From NCBI RefSeq assembly GCF_028830055.1, contig NZ_CP101655.1, positions 2,498,051-2,562,050 on the forward strand: a stretch of DNA of 64,000 nt, in the 5' to 3' direction. Positions 1 through 8,083 of this stretch are shown here, in pieces. Made by a program: the position numbers and the translations under genes. Each line of letters starts with the position of its first letter. Position 1 is the stretch's first letter. Under the pieces are notes generated by a model, which saw only the letters and a list, made by a program, of their open reading frames with translations, had not been told where the DNA came from and did no database searches. The stretch is from Pseudomonas serboccidentalis. GTDB lineage: Bacteria; Pseudomonadota; Gammaproteobacteria; Pseudomonadales; Pseudomonadaceae.

Positions 1-550
1 GCTGATAGGTGCCGCCCGGGAAGTCTGTGTCGAGGGTTTTGCGCACCACCGAGCGCGCGCCGTCGCAGCCGGCGAGAAAGCACGCCTGACAGGTTTCCTG
101 TTGCCCGTCCGGCAAGCGCAGATGCGCCGTGAGGCCGTCGCCGGTTTCCTCGAAACTCTCAAGCTCGGTGTTGCGTTCAACCACCACGCCATAGTCTTCA
201 AGGCGTTCGAGCAGCAGCCGTTCGTGTTGGTCCTGAGGGAAGATTTCGATGAACGAGTAGGGCGTCAGACCTTCACCGATGCGTTGCAGCGGCAACTGCG
301 CGACCGGTTTGCCTTTGACCCAGAAATTCGCCGCGCTAACCTTGTGACCGTTGCGCACCACGGTGTCGGCCAGGTCCAACTGCCGGTACAACTCCAGGGT
401 CCGCGCCTGCACCGCCAGCGCCCGCGAGGTGGTGCCGGGGGCGGAGGTCTTGTCGAGGATGCGCACGCGCACGCCCAGTTTGCTCAGCCACAGGGCCAGC
501 ACCAGACCGGTCGGGCCGGCGCCGATGATCAGTACGTCGCTGCGGTTCAT
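1..550 (-). CDS. FAD-dependent monooxygenase, 5' part only (PheA/TfdB type)
   Basis: This is the N-terminal part of a flavoprotein hydroxylase, and the gene runs off the left edge of the window. The protein begins MNRSDVLIIGAGPTGLVLAL, with the dinucleotide-binding GxGxxG motif (GAGPTG) at residues 10-15. The family's second FAD/NADPH motif follows as GCDGARSVVR near residue 165. A GGAGG ribosome binding site lies about 8 bases before the ATG. Members of this family use NAD(P)H and O2 to hydroxylate aromatic substrates. The C-terminal, substrate-determining half is missing here, so the substrate cannot be predicted. It is transcribed divergently from the DUF1615 lipoprotein gene across about 195 bases. 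Confidence 0.8.
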   Translation of the reverse strand, partial: MNRSDVLIIGAGPTGLVLALWLSKLGVRVRILDKTSAPGTTSRALAVQARTLELYRQLDLADTVVRNGHKVSAANFWVKGKPVAQLPLQRIGEGLTPYSFIEIFPQDQHERLLLERLEDYGVVVERNTELESFEETGDGLTAHLRLPDGQQETCQACFLAGCDGARSVVRKTLDTDFPGGTYQ

Positions 551-744
551 GGGCCTGTCCTCCGTTGCCTGTGCAGCAAGTATGGATCAGCAGGGCGCGG
601 CGGCCAGTTTGTCAGCCAGACGGAAAAGGCCCCGCCACGGGAATGGTGAAACCCGAGGGAACATGACCAGACCCTTACAGTCCTAGCCTGCGCCATGTCA
701 TTGAACGTATGGTGAACCCGGCACAACGGACTGGATGACGCTTC

Positions 745-1836
745 ATGCACAACTTTCGATTACCAATCACACTCGCCGCACTGCTGGTGCTCGCCGGTTG
801 CGCGGGGCAGCACAGCCAGGAACCGGTGCGCCGTGCACCCGCTGAAGTGAAGGCCGAGATCGTGCGGCTGATGCCGGCCAAGACGGCTGATCGGCAAGGC
901 TGGGCCACTGATATCTACGCCGCGTTTGCCGCGCAGAACATCAGCCCGACCACGCAGAATCTGTGTTCGGTACTGGCCGTCGCCGAGCAGGAATCCACCT
1001 TTCAGGCCGACCCCACGGTGCCGGGCCTGGGCAAAATCGCCCGCGACGAAATCGATCGCCGCGCCGCCAAAGTGCATATTCCCAGCCTGTTGGTCAGCGG
1101 TGCTCTGCAAGTGCGCTCCACCAACGGCAAAACCTACAGTGAACGCTTGAACGCCGCGCGCAGTGAAAAAGAACTCAGTGGCATTTTCGACGACTTCATC
1201 GGCAGGGTGCCGATGGGGCGCACGCTTTTCGGCGGCTTCAACCCGGTACACACCGGCGGGCCGATGCAGGTCAGCATCGAATTTGCCGAGCAGCACGCCA
1301 AGGATTACCCGTACCCGGTAGACGGCACGATCCGCCGTGAAGTGTTCAGTCGCCGTGGTGGTATGTATTTCGGCATCGCGCATTTGCTCGGTAATCCGGT
1401 GAGTTATCGCGAGCCGCTTTATCGCTTTGCCGATTTCAATGCGGGGTGGTACGCCAGCCGCAATGCTGCGTTTCAGAATGCGGTGAGCCGTGCTTCCGGC
1501 ATCCCGCTGGCGCTCGATGGTGACCTGATCCGCTACGATTCGATCATGCCCGGCGGCACGGAATTGGCGGTGCGCACCCTCGGCAAGTCGCTGGGCATGC
1601 GCAACCCGACCATTCGCGATCAACTGGAGAAGGGCAAAACCCTGGAGTTTGAAGAGACCAGACTCTATCAACGAGTGTTCGAACTGGCCGAGCAAGCGGA
1701 GGGGAAAAAGCTGCCGCGTGCTGTGTTGCCGGGGATCGTGCTGCAGAGTCCGAAGATCACCCGCAAACTCACCACGGCGTGGTTTGCCAAGCGTGTGGAC
1801 GAGCGTTACAAGCGCTGCATGGCCAAGGCCGGATAA
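745..1836 (+). CDS. DUF1615 family lipoprotein
   Basis: This 363-residue protein has a lipoprotein signal (hydrophobic stretch LPITLAALLVLAGC, lipobox LAGC, lipidated Cys at residue 19), so it is probably anchored in an outer or inner membrane facing the periplasm. The body, with AVAEQESTFQADPTVPGLGKI and GPMQVSIEF, matches what I know of the DUF1615 family. The AEQESTF and GPMQ elements recall the catalytic Glu region of lysozyme-like transglycosylases. A role in peptidoglycan cleavage is therefore possible, but that is inference. The gene stands alone and is followed by a bidirectional terminator. Confidence 0.75.
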   Translation: MHNFRLPITLAALLVLAGCAGQHSQEPVRRAPAEVKAEIVRLMPAKTADRQGWATDIYAAFAAQNISPTTQNLCSVLAVAEQESTFQADPTVPGLGKIARDEIDRRAAKVHIPSLLVSGALQVRSTNGKTYSERLNAARSEKELSGIFDDFIGRVPMGRTLFGGFNPVHTGGPMQVSIEFAEQHAKDYPYPVDGTIRREVFSRRGGMYFGIAHLLGNPVSYREPLYRFADFNAGWYASRNAAFQNAVSRASGIPLALDGDLIRYDSIMPGGTELAVRTLGKSLGMRNPTIRDQLEKGKTLEFEETRLYQRVFELAEQAEGKKLPRAVLPGIVLQSPKITRKLTTAWFAKRVDERYKRCMAKAG

Positions 1837-1852
1837 AACACACAGGCATAAA

Positions 1853-1877
1853 AAACCCGGCCTAGGGAGCCGGGTTT
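1853..1877. terminator. Bidirectional rho-independent terminator
   Basis: A stem AAACCCGGC/GCCGGGTTT separates two convergent genes. The minus-strand copy runs into a better T-rich tail, so it probably serves mainly the repeat-protein gene, while also ending the DUF1615 transcript. Confidence 0.75.
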
Positions 1878-1906
1878 CTCTGGGGTGTTGCGCTTACCGC
1901 TAGTCA

Positions 1907-2191
1907 TCAGGCAACGCGGCGTTCAATCAGACGATCCGAGCCACCTTCGGCCACGCGGCGTTCAATCAGACGATCCGAGCCACCTTCGGCCACGCGGCGT
2001 TCAATCAGACGATCCGAGCCACCTTCGGCCACGCGGCGTTCAATCAGACGATCCGAGCCACCTTCAGCCACACGGCTTTCGATCAGTTTGTCCGAACCGC
2101 CTTCAGCGATCATGGTGTGGGCCGGGGTGACGGCGAAAGCGTTGATAGCGAAGACCGAGAAAGCAATGCCGAGAAGGGTTTGGCGTTTCAT
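1907..2191 (-). CDS. Small secreted protein built of 13-residue repeats
   Basis: This 94-residue protein starts with a Sec signal peptide (MKRQTLLGIAFSVFAINAFA). The rest is five tandem copies of a 13-residue unit AEGGSDRLIERRV, the first copy being slightly divergent (KLIES). The ATG at 2191 is preferred over an upstream in-frame start because the signal peptide begins there. Similar Pseudomonas proteins with AEGG(S/A)DRLIERR repeats have, as I recall, been labelled 'phage infection protein' without clear functional support. No catalytic motif is present. The function is unknown; it is probably periplasmic or surface exposed. Confidence 0.75.
   Translation of the reverse strand: MKRQTLLGIAFSVFAINAFAVTPAHTMIAEGGSDKLIESRVAEGGSDRLIERRVAEGGSDRLIERRVAEGGSDRLIERRVAEGGSDRLIERRVA
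1914..2108. repeat. Five tandem 39-bp coding repeats
   Basis: Units start at 1914, 1953, 1992, 2031 and 2070. The first four are almost base-identical and the fifth (N-terminal in the protein) is diverged. They encode the 13-residue repeats of the overlapping gene. There are no spacers, so this is not a CRISPR array. Confidence 0.9.
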
Positions 2192-2302
2192 GATGGTGTG
2201 CTCCGGGGTGTTGTTGGTTGGTATGGAGCAGATGTTACGCCGCAGATTTTTTATGAGAACTTCATTGCCGTGATGGTGAACATCGATAGCAATGATGGTT
2301 GA

Positions 2303-2382
2303 TGTAGGCGCTGCCGAAGGCTGCGATCTTTTGATCCTGAAAAACAACATCAAAAGATCGCAGCCTGCGGCAGCTCCTACAC
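2303..2382. repeat. Paired palindromic repeat, GTAGGAGCTGCCG family
   Basis: Two inverted copies of the GCTGCCGAAGGCTGCGATCTTTTGAT element face each other around a short loop. It overlaps the stop codon of the adjacent yejF gene: the TAG is part of the repeat's terminal GTAGGAG. It could fold into a long hairpin at the 3' end of the yej transcript. Confidence 0.85.
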
Positions 2383-3981
2383 AAGTTCGGCGGTTTTGCG
2401 GGGCACGCTCAGGCCGGAGGCTTTCAGCAGTTCCTGGGTGTAAGGGTGTTTTGGTGCGGCAAAAATCTCTCGCGACGATCCCTGCTCAACCACTTTGCCG
2501 TCCTTGATCACCATCAAGTCATGAGCCAGCGCATGGACCACCGCCAGGTCATGGCTGATAAACAGATACGTCAGCCCATGCTTGATCTGCAATTGCCGCA
2601 ACAGGTCCACCACTTGTTTCTGCACCGTGCGATCCAGTGCCGATGTCGGTTCATCGAGCAGAATCAGTGCCGGCTCCAATACCAATGCGCGGGCGATGGA
2701 GATGCGCTGGCGCTGGCCGCCGGAAAATTCGTGGGGATAGCGATGGCGACTCTTTGGGTCGAGGCCGACTTCTTCGAGTACGCGAATCACCGCCGCCTCG
2801 CGCTCGGCCTCGGTGCCGATGCCGTGGGTCAGCAAGCCTTCGGCAATAATCTGCTGCACCGACATCCGCGGGCTCAGACTGCCGAACGGGTCCTGAAACA
2901 CCACCTGAATCTGCCGTCGCAAGGGCCGCATCAAGCGCTGATTGAGCAGGCTCAGTTGCTTGTTGCCGAAGCGGATATTGCCCTCGGACTCCACCAGCCG
3001 CAGGATCGCCTGGCCCAGCGTCGACTTGCCCGATCCGGACTCGCCAACGATGCCCAGGGTCTTGCCCCGCTGCAGGGTGAAACTCACGCCGTCCACCGCT
3101 TTGATGTAGTCCTGCTGACGGCTGAACAGCGCCTTGGGCAACGGAAACCAGACCTTCAGATCATCCACCTCAAGCAAGTTGTGGTCGTACTGACTCGGTA
3201 CTGGCGCACCGCTCGGTTCGGCCTCGATCAGCAGGCGGCTGTAAGGATGTTGCGGCGCACGAAATAGCGTTTCGCAGTCGGCCTGCTCGACGATTTCGCC
3301 GTGGCGCATCACGCACACGCGTTGCGCGATGCGCCGTACCAGATTGAGGTCATGACTGATCAGCAGCAGCGACATGCCGAGGCGTTGCTGCAACTCGATC
3401 AGCAGTTCGAGAATCTTCTGCTGCACCGTCACATCCAGCGCCGTGGTCGGCTCATCGGCGATCAGCAGTTCCGGCTCATTGGCCAGCGCCATCGCGATCA
3501 TCACCCGTTGCCGCTGGCCGCCGGAGAGCTGGTGCGGATAGGCTTTCAAACGCTGCAGAGGTTGGCGAATACCCACCAGTGCGAGCAATTCCAGCGTCCG
3601 CTCACGTGCCGCGCGGCCCTTGAGGCCCTTGTGAATCTCCAGCACTTCGCTGATCTGTTTTTCCACGGTGTGCAGTGGATTCAGCGAGGTCATCGGCTCC
3701 TGGAAGATCATCGCGATCCGGTTACCGCGCAAACCGCGCATCTGCTGTTCGCTGGCCTGCAGCAAGTCCATGCTGTTGTAGTGGATCGAGCCGCTGCTGC
3801 TGACGGTTTTACCCGGCAACAAGCGCAGGATCGAATGCGCCGTCACCGACTTGCCCGAACCGGATTCACCGACCAGCGCCAGGCACTCGCCACGGCGGAT
3901 ATCCAGGTTCAGACCATGCACGACTGCTTGCCCGGCGAAGGCGACGCGCAGGTCGCGGATTTCAATCAGGTTGTCTTTCAT
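2377..3981 (-). CDS. yejF: Peptide ABC transporter, fused double ATPase YejF
   Basis: This 534-residue protein has two complete ABC ATPase domains. Each has a Walker A motif (GESGSGKS), a signature (LSGGQRQR in the first, FSGGQRQR in the second) and a Walker B ([24 protein letters not shown]). The fused arrangement and the linker are typical of YejF/DppDF-like ATPases of oligopeptide and microcin C importers. I chose the ATG at 3981 ([13 protein letters not shown]), which lies one base from the end of yejE; a longer start at 4020 would run into that gene. It is the last gene of the yejABEF-like set. It energises import through YejB/YejE. Confidence 0.93.
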   Translation of the reverse strand: MKDNLIEIRDLRVAFAGQAVVHGLNLDIRRGECLALVGESGSGKSVTAHSILRLLPGKTVSSSGSIHYNSMDLLQASEQQMRGLRGNRIAMIFQEPMTSLNPLHTVEKQISEVLEIHKGLKGRAARERTLELLALVGIRQPLQRLKAYPHQLSGGQRQRVMIAMALANEPELLIADEPTTALDVTVQQKILELLIELQQRLGMSLLLISHDLNLVRRIAQRVCVMRHGEIVEQADCETLFRAPQHPYSRLLIEAEPSGAPVPSQYDHNLLEVDDLKVWFPLPKALFSRQQDYIKAVDGVSFTLQRGKTLGIVGESGSGKSTLGQAILRLVESEGNIRFGNKQLSLLNQRLMRPLRRQIQVVFQDPFGSLSPRMSVQQIIAEGLLTHGIGTEAEREAAVIRVLEEVGLDPKSRHRYPHEFSGGQRQRISIARALVLEPALILLDEPTSALDRTVQKQVVDLLRQLQIKHGLTYLFISHDLAVVHALAHDLMVIKDGKVVEQGSSREIFAAPKHPYTQELLKASGLSVPRKTAELV

Positions 3982-3982
3982 G

Positions 3983-5005
3983 TCAGCTCCGGGGATCGAA
4001 CGCGTCACGGCAGGCCTCACCGATAAACACCAGCAACGAAAGAATCAGCGCCAGCGCAAAAAACGCCGTCAGCCCCAGCCATGGTGCTTGCAGATTGCGT
4101 TTGGCCTGACCGATCAACTCGCCCAGCGAGGCGGTGCCGGCCGGCATGCCGAAGCCGAGAAAATCCAGCGCGGTGAGGGTGGCGATAGCGCCGGTCAGAA
4201 TGAACGGCAGGTAGGTGAGGGTGGAGGTCATCGCGTTGGGCAGAATGTGCCGGCACATCAGTTCACTGTCGGTCAGGCCCAGTGCCCGCGCGGCTTTGAC
4301 GTATTCGAGATTACGCCCGCGCAAAAACTCGGCGCGCACCACATCCACCAGTGCCAGCCAGGAAAACAGCGCCATGATCCCCAGCAACCACCAGAAACTC
4401 GGCGAGACGAACCCGGACAGAATGATCAGCAGATACAGCACCGGCAACCCCGACCAGATCTCCAGCACCCGTTGCCCGAGCAAGTCGACCCAACCGCCGT
4501 AATAACCCTGCAACGCCCCGGCAACGATGCCGATCAGCGCACTGATGCCGGTGAGCATCAGCGCAAACAGAATCGAAATCCGTGTGCCGAAAATCACCCG
4601 CGCCAACACGTCGCGTGCCTGATCGTCGGTGCCCAGCCAATTGCTCGCGGAGGGCGGGCTCGGCGCGGGTTCCGCGAGGTCGTAGTTGACCGTGTCGTAA
4701 CTGAACGGGATCGGTGGAAACAGCATCCAGCCGCCCTGATCCTCGATCAATTTGTGCACGTAAGCGCTGGCGTAATCCGGTTGAAACGGCAGCTCACCGC
4801 CGAAATCGGTTTCCAGGTAATCGCTGAGGATCGGAAAGTACAACGCGTCGTGGTAACGGATCACCAAGGGTTTGTCGTTGGCGATCAATTCGCCGCCGAG
4901 GCAGATCAGGCACAGGCCGATAAATAGCCACAACGACCAGCGTCCACGGCGGTTGGCCTTGAACTGCGCGACACGACGCTGACCCAGAGGGGAAAGTGTG
5001 AACAT
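3983..5005 (-). CDS. yejE: Peptide ABC transporter permease YejE
   Basis: This 340-residue inner-membrane permease has an N-terminal membrane segment, a large periplasmic insertion (about residues 50-130, FGGELPFQPDYAS), and a C-terminal binding-protein-dependent transport domain. Its EAA loop lies around AARALGLTDSELMCRHILPNAM. This architecture, with the long loop after the first helix, is characteristic of YejE/OppC. It overlaps yejB by one base (TGATG), showing translational coupling. Confidence 0.92.
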   Translation of the reverse strand: MFTLSPLGQRRVAQFKANRRGRWSLWLFIGLCLICLGGELIANDKPLVIRYHDALYFPILSDYLETDFGGELPFQPDYASAYVHKLIEDQGGWMLFPPIPFSYDTVNYDLAEPAPSPPSASNWLGTDDQARDVLARVIFGTRISILFALMLTGISALIGIVAGALQGYYGGWVDLLGQRVLEIWSGLPVLYLLIILSGFVSPSFWWLLGIMALFSWLALVDVVRAEFLRGRNLEYVKAARALGLTDSELMCRHILPNAMTSTLTYLPFILTGAIATLTALDFLGFGMPAGTASLGELIGQAKRNLQAPWLGLTAFFALALILSLLVFIGEACRDAFDPRS

Positions 5006-6069
5006 CAGGCAGTCCTCGCCGAGAAGTCGATACGCGGGTCGAGCAGGGTGTAGCAGAGGTCGCCGATCAGCTTGATCAACAGGCCGAACAGGGTGAACAG
5101 AAACAGCGCGCCGAACACCACCGGATAGTCGCGCGACACCGCCGCCTCGTAGCTCATGCGCCCGAGGCCATCGAGGTTGAAGATGGTTTCGATCAACAGC
5201 GAGCCGGCGAAAAATACCTCGATCAACGCCGGCGGCACACCGGCCACCACCAACAGCATCGCGTTGCGAAACACGTGGCCGTAGAGCACGCGGCGCTCGG
5301 TCAGCCCCTTGGCCCGCGCGGTGATCACGTACTGACGGCTGATCTCGTTGAGGAAGCTGTTTTTGGTCAGGATGGTCAGCGTGGCGAACCCGCCGATCAC
5401 CAGTGCCGTCACCGGCAACACCAGGTGCCAGAGGTAGTCGCCAATCTTGCCCAACGTGCCGAGGCTGTCGAAGTTATCCGACACCAGGCCCTGCACCGGA
5501 AACCAGTTGACGTAGCTGCCACCGGCGAACACCACGATCAGCAACATCGCAAACAGAAACGCCGGCATCGCATAACCAATGATGATCGCGGTACTGCTCC
5601 AGACGTCGAACGCGCTACCGTTTTTGATTGCCTTTCGAATGCCCAGCGGGATTGAAATCAGGTAGGTGATCAACGTTGCCCACAGGCCGAGCGACAACGA
5701 CACCGGCAGCTTCTGCACGATCAGATCGGTGACCTTGGCGCCGCGAAAGAAACTGCTGCCCAGATCCAGCTGCACGTAGTTTTTCAGCATCAGCCACAGG
5801 CGTTCGTGCATCGGTTTGTCGAAGCCGTAATGGTGTTTGATCTCCTCGATCAGCGCCGGGTCGAGGCCACGGCTGCTACGGCCCGCACCGCCAACCGCAG
5901 CGACCTCGCCACCACCGCCCATGCTGTGCCCGCCAAAGCCCTGCAAACGCGCAATGGCTTGCTCCACCGGGCCACCCGGTGCGGCCTGCACGATGAGGAA
6001 ATTGACCACCAGAATGCACAGCAACGTGGGGATGATCAGCAGCAGACGTCGGCTCAGATAACGCAGCAT
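5005..6069 (-). CDS. yejB: Peptide ABC transporter permease YejB
   Basis: This 354-residue permease begins [20 protein letters not shown] and has the periplasmic segment and EAA loop ([22 protein letters not shown]) typical of YejB/OppB/DppB. A Gly-rich insertion ([18 protein letters not shown]) sits in the periplasmic loop around residues 50-70, as in YejB relatives. The start at 6069 lies one base after the solute-binding protein stop. With YejE it forms the membrane channel of the importer. Confidence 0.92.
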   Translation of the reverse strand: MLRYLSRRLLLIIPTLLCILVVNFLIVQAAPGGPVEQAIARLQGFGGHSMGGGGEVAAVGGAGRSSRGLDPALIEEIKHHYGFDKPMHERLWLMLKNYVQLDLGSSFFRGAKVTDLIVQKLPVSLSLGLWATLITYLISIPLGIRKAIKNGSAFDVWSSTAIIIGYAMPAFLFAMLLIVVFAGGSYVNWFPVQGLVSDNFDSLGTLGKIGDYLWHLVLPVTALVIGGFATLTILTKNSFLNEISRQYVITARAKGLTERRVLYGHVFRNAMLLVVAGVPPALIEVFFAGSLLIETIFNLDGLGRMSYEAAVSRDYPVVFGALFLFTLFGLLIKLIGDLCYTLLDPRIDFSARTA

Positions 6070-6070
6070 G

Positions 6071-7936
6071 TCACTGGCCCCCCGCAAGCTGGGTGTGCAT
6101 CTGTTGCGCGGTCAACGGCTTGGCCGAGACCTCCCACCAGGTGTTGAGGCCTTCGTCGTACGCCGGTTGTACCGGCGGCATGCCAAAGCGGTTCTGATAC
6201 ACCGTCGGCGTGCCTTTGGAGTAGTAGTTGGGAATCATGTAGTAACCCCATTGCAGCACCCGGTCGAGGGCGCGCGCGTAATGCACCATGGCTTCGCGAG
6301 TGTCGGCCTTGACCAGCCCGTCGATCAGTTGATCGACCGCCGGGTTGGCCAGCACCATCGAGTTCGAACTGCCGACTTGCGTGGCACTTTGTGAGGCGTA
6401 CAGGCTGTACAACTCGCGGCCGGGGGAGACGATCGGGTCGCCGCTGCGCGGGAAACTGGTGACGATCATGTCGTAGTCCCGGGCGTTGAGGCGGTTGATG
6501 TACTGCGCCGAATCGATGCGCCGCAAATTCAGGGTGATGCCGATCTGCGCGAGGGTGCGTTTGAACGGCAGCAGCATGCGGTCGAAACCGCCCTGACCGT
6601 CGAGAAAAGTGAATTCCAAAGGCTCGCCCGCGGCGTTGACCAGCCGATTGTGTTGTGGCGTCCAGCCCGCCTCGGCGAGCAGCTTCAAGGCTTGCAGTTG
6701 CTTGTCGCGGATGTAGCCGCTGCCATCGGTTTTCGGTGCCTGATAAACCGTGGTGAACACCTCGTCCGGGATCTGCCCGCGCAGGGGTTCGAGGATCTTC
6801 AACTCGTCGGCATCAGGTAGCGCGGTGGCGGCCATTTCACTCTTCGGCCAGAAGCTGTTCTGGCGCACGTAGAAGCCACGCATCATCTGCTTGTTGGTCC
6901 ACTCGAAATCCCACAGCAGGCTGATCGCCTGACGCACGCGGCGATCCTGGAAGATAGGGTTCTGCAGGTTGAACACAAAACCCTGTGCCGCCGTGGGTTT
7001 TTCCGGAGCGAGGATCGACTGCTGCAAACGACCGTCGCGCAGGGCCGGGCTGTCGTAGCCGACCACGTAACCGGACGAGGAAAACTCGCGGTTGTAGTCG
7101 AATGCACCCGCCTGCAACAGCTGACGGGCGACGTCGGTGTCGCCGTAGAAATTCACCGTGAGCGTGTCGAAGTTGTACATGCCGCGACTGACCGGCAGGT
7201 CCTTGCCCCACCAGTGCGGATCGCGCTCGAAACTGATACTGCGCCCGGCGTCGACCTTGCTCACGCGGTACGGGCCGCTGCCCAGCGGTGGCTCGAAACC
7301 GCCGCCATTGGCGAAATCGCGAGTCTTCCACCAGTGTTCGGGCAGCACGCGCATCGTCGCCAGGTCCAGCGCCAGGGTGCGGTTGAGGTTGTTCTTGAAG
7401 GTGAAGCGCACCTGCCGTGGGCCTTCGATCAGCACGTCCTGCACGTCGGCGTATTGCTGGCGATAACTGAGGCTGCCCTTGGTCATCAGCAGGTTGAAGG
7501 TGTAGCGCACGTCTTCGGCGGTGATCGGCGTGCCGTCGGCGAAGCGTGCTTTTGGATTGAGGGTGAAACGCACCCACAGGCCTTGCGGGTCGCGCTCGAT
7601 CTGCTGCGCGACCAATGCGTAAACGGTGTAGGGCTCATCGAGCGAGCGAAACGCCAATGGCGAGTACACCCAGTCGTTGACTTGCACCACGGAAATGCCC
7701 TGATCGGCATACGGGCTGATGTAGTTGTACTGGCCGATCTCCATCGACGCGCGGCTGAGCGAACCGCCCTTGGGCGCCTTGGGATCGACGAAATCGAAAT
7801 GCTCGAAGTTCGCCGGATACTTCGGCGCCTCGCCGTACACCGTCAGCGCGTAGCTGCCGCCGGCCAGCGCCGAGGTGCCGGTGCACAGCAGTGCGCTGCC
7901 GAGCAGCAGGGCGGCCATGTTGCGCATGAAAGTCAT
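6071..7936 (-). CDS. yejA: Periplasmic solute-binding protein, family 5 (YejA-like)
   Basis: This 621-residue protein has a Sec signal peptide ending near SALAGGS. It then has the extended family 5 extracellular binding domain seen in oligopeptide and microcin C binding proteins ([46 protein letters not shown]). The ATG at 7936 was chosen because GAGGAG lies 7 bases upstream; a second ATG lies nine bases downstream. It should capture a ligand in the periplasm and deliver it to YejBE. Some Pseudomonas loci carry two such proteins, but only one is present here. Confidence 0.9.
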   Translation of the reverse strand: MTFMRNMAALLLGSALLCTGTSALAGGSYALTVYGEAPKYPANFEHFDFVDPKAPKGGSLSRASMEIGQYNYISPYADQGISVVQVNDWVYSPLAFRSLDEPYTVYALVAQQIERDPQGLWVRFTLNPKARFADGTPITAEDVRYTFNLLMTKGSLSYRQQYADVQDVLIEGPRQVRFTFKNNLNRTLALDLATMRVLPEHWWKTRDFANGGGFEPPLGSGPYRVSKVDAGRSISFERDPHWWGKDLPVSRGMYNFDTLTVNFYGDTDVARQLLQAGAFDYNREFSSSGYVVGYDSPALRDGRLQQSILAPEKPTAAQGFVFNLQNPIFQDRRVRQAISLLWDFEWTNKQMMRGFYVRQNSFWPKSEMAATALPDADELKILEPLRGQIPDEVFTTVYQAPKTDGSGYIRDKQLQALKLLAEAGWTPQHNRLVNAAGEPLEFTFLDGQGGFDRMLLPFKRTLAQIGITLNLRRIDSAQYINRLNARDYDMIVTSFPRSGDPIVSPGRELYSLYASQSATQVGSSNSMVLANPAVDQLIDGLVKADTREAMVHYARALDRVLQWGYYMIPNYYSKGTPTVYQNRFGMPPVQPAYDEGLNTWWEVSAKPLTAQQMHTQLAGGQ

Positions 7937-7974
7937 GAAGTCACTCCTCAGTCCCTGAAACAACACAGATCAAA

Positions 7975-8065
7975 CTGTAGGAGTGAGCCTGCTCGCGATG
8001 AAGCCCAGTCAGACCCGGCAAGGTTGACTGAAAAAACGCTATCGCGAGCAGGCTCACTCCTACAG
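7975..8065. repeat. Paired REP element, GAGCCTGCTCGCGA family
   Basis: Two inverted copies of GTAGGAGTGAGCCTGCTCGCGAT, about 90 bases in all, lie between the TonB-dependent receptor gene and the binding-protein gene. The pair forms a REPIN-like double palindrome. It may separate two transcripts or protect the receptor mRNA 3' end. Confidence 0.85.
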
Positions 8066-8083
8066 GAGTTGCGGTGCTCTCAG

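Noticed and set aside
1914..2108. Regular 39-bp repeats resembling a CRISPR array
   Set aside because: There are no spacers, the units are contiguous and in frame, and they encode the 13-residue protein repeats.
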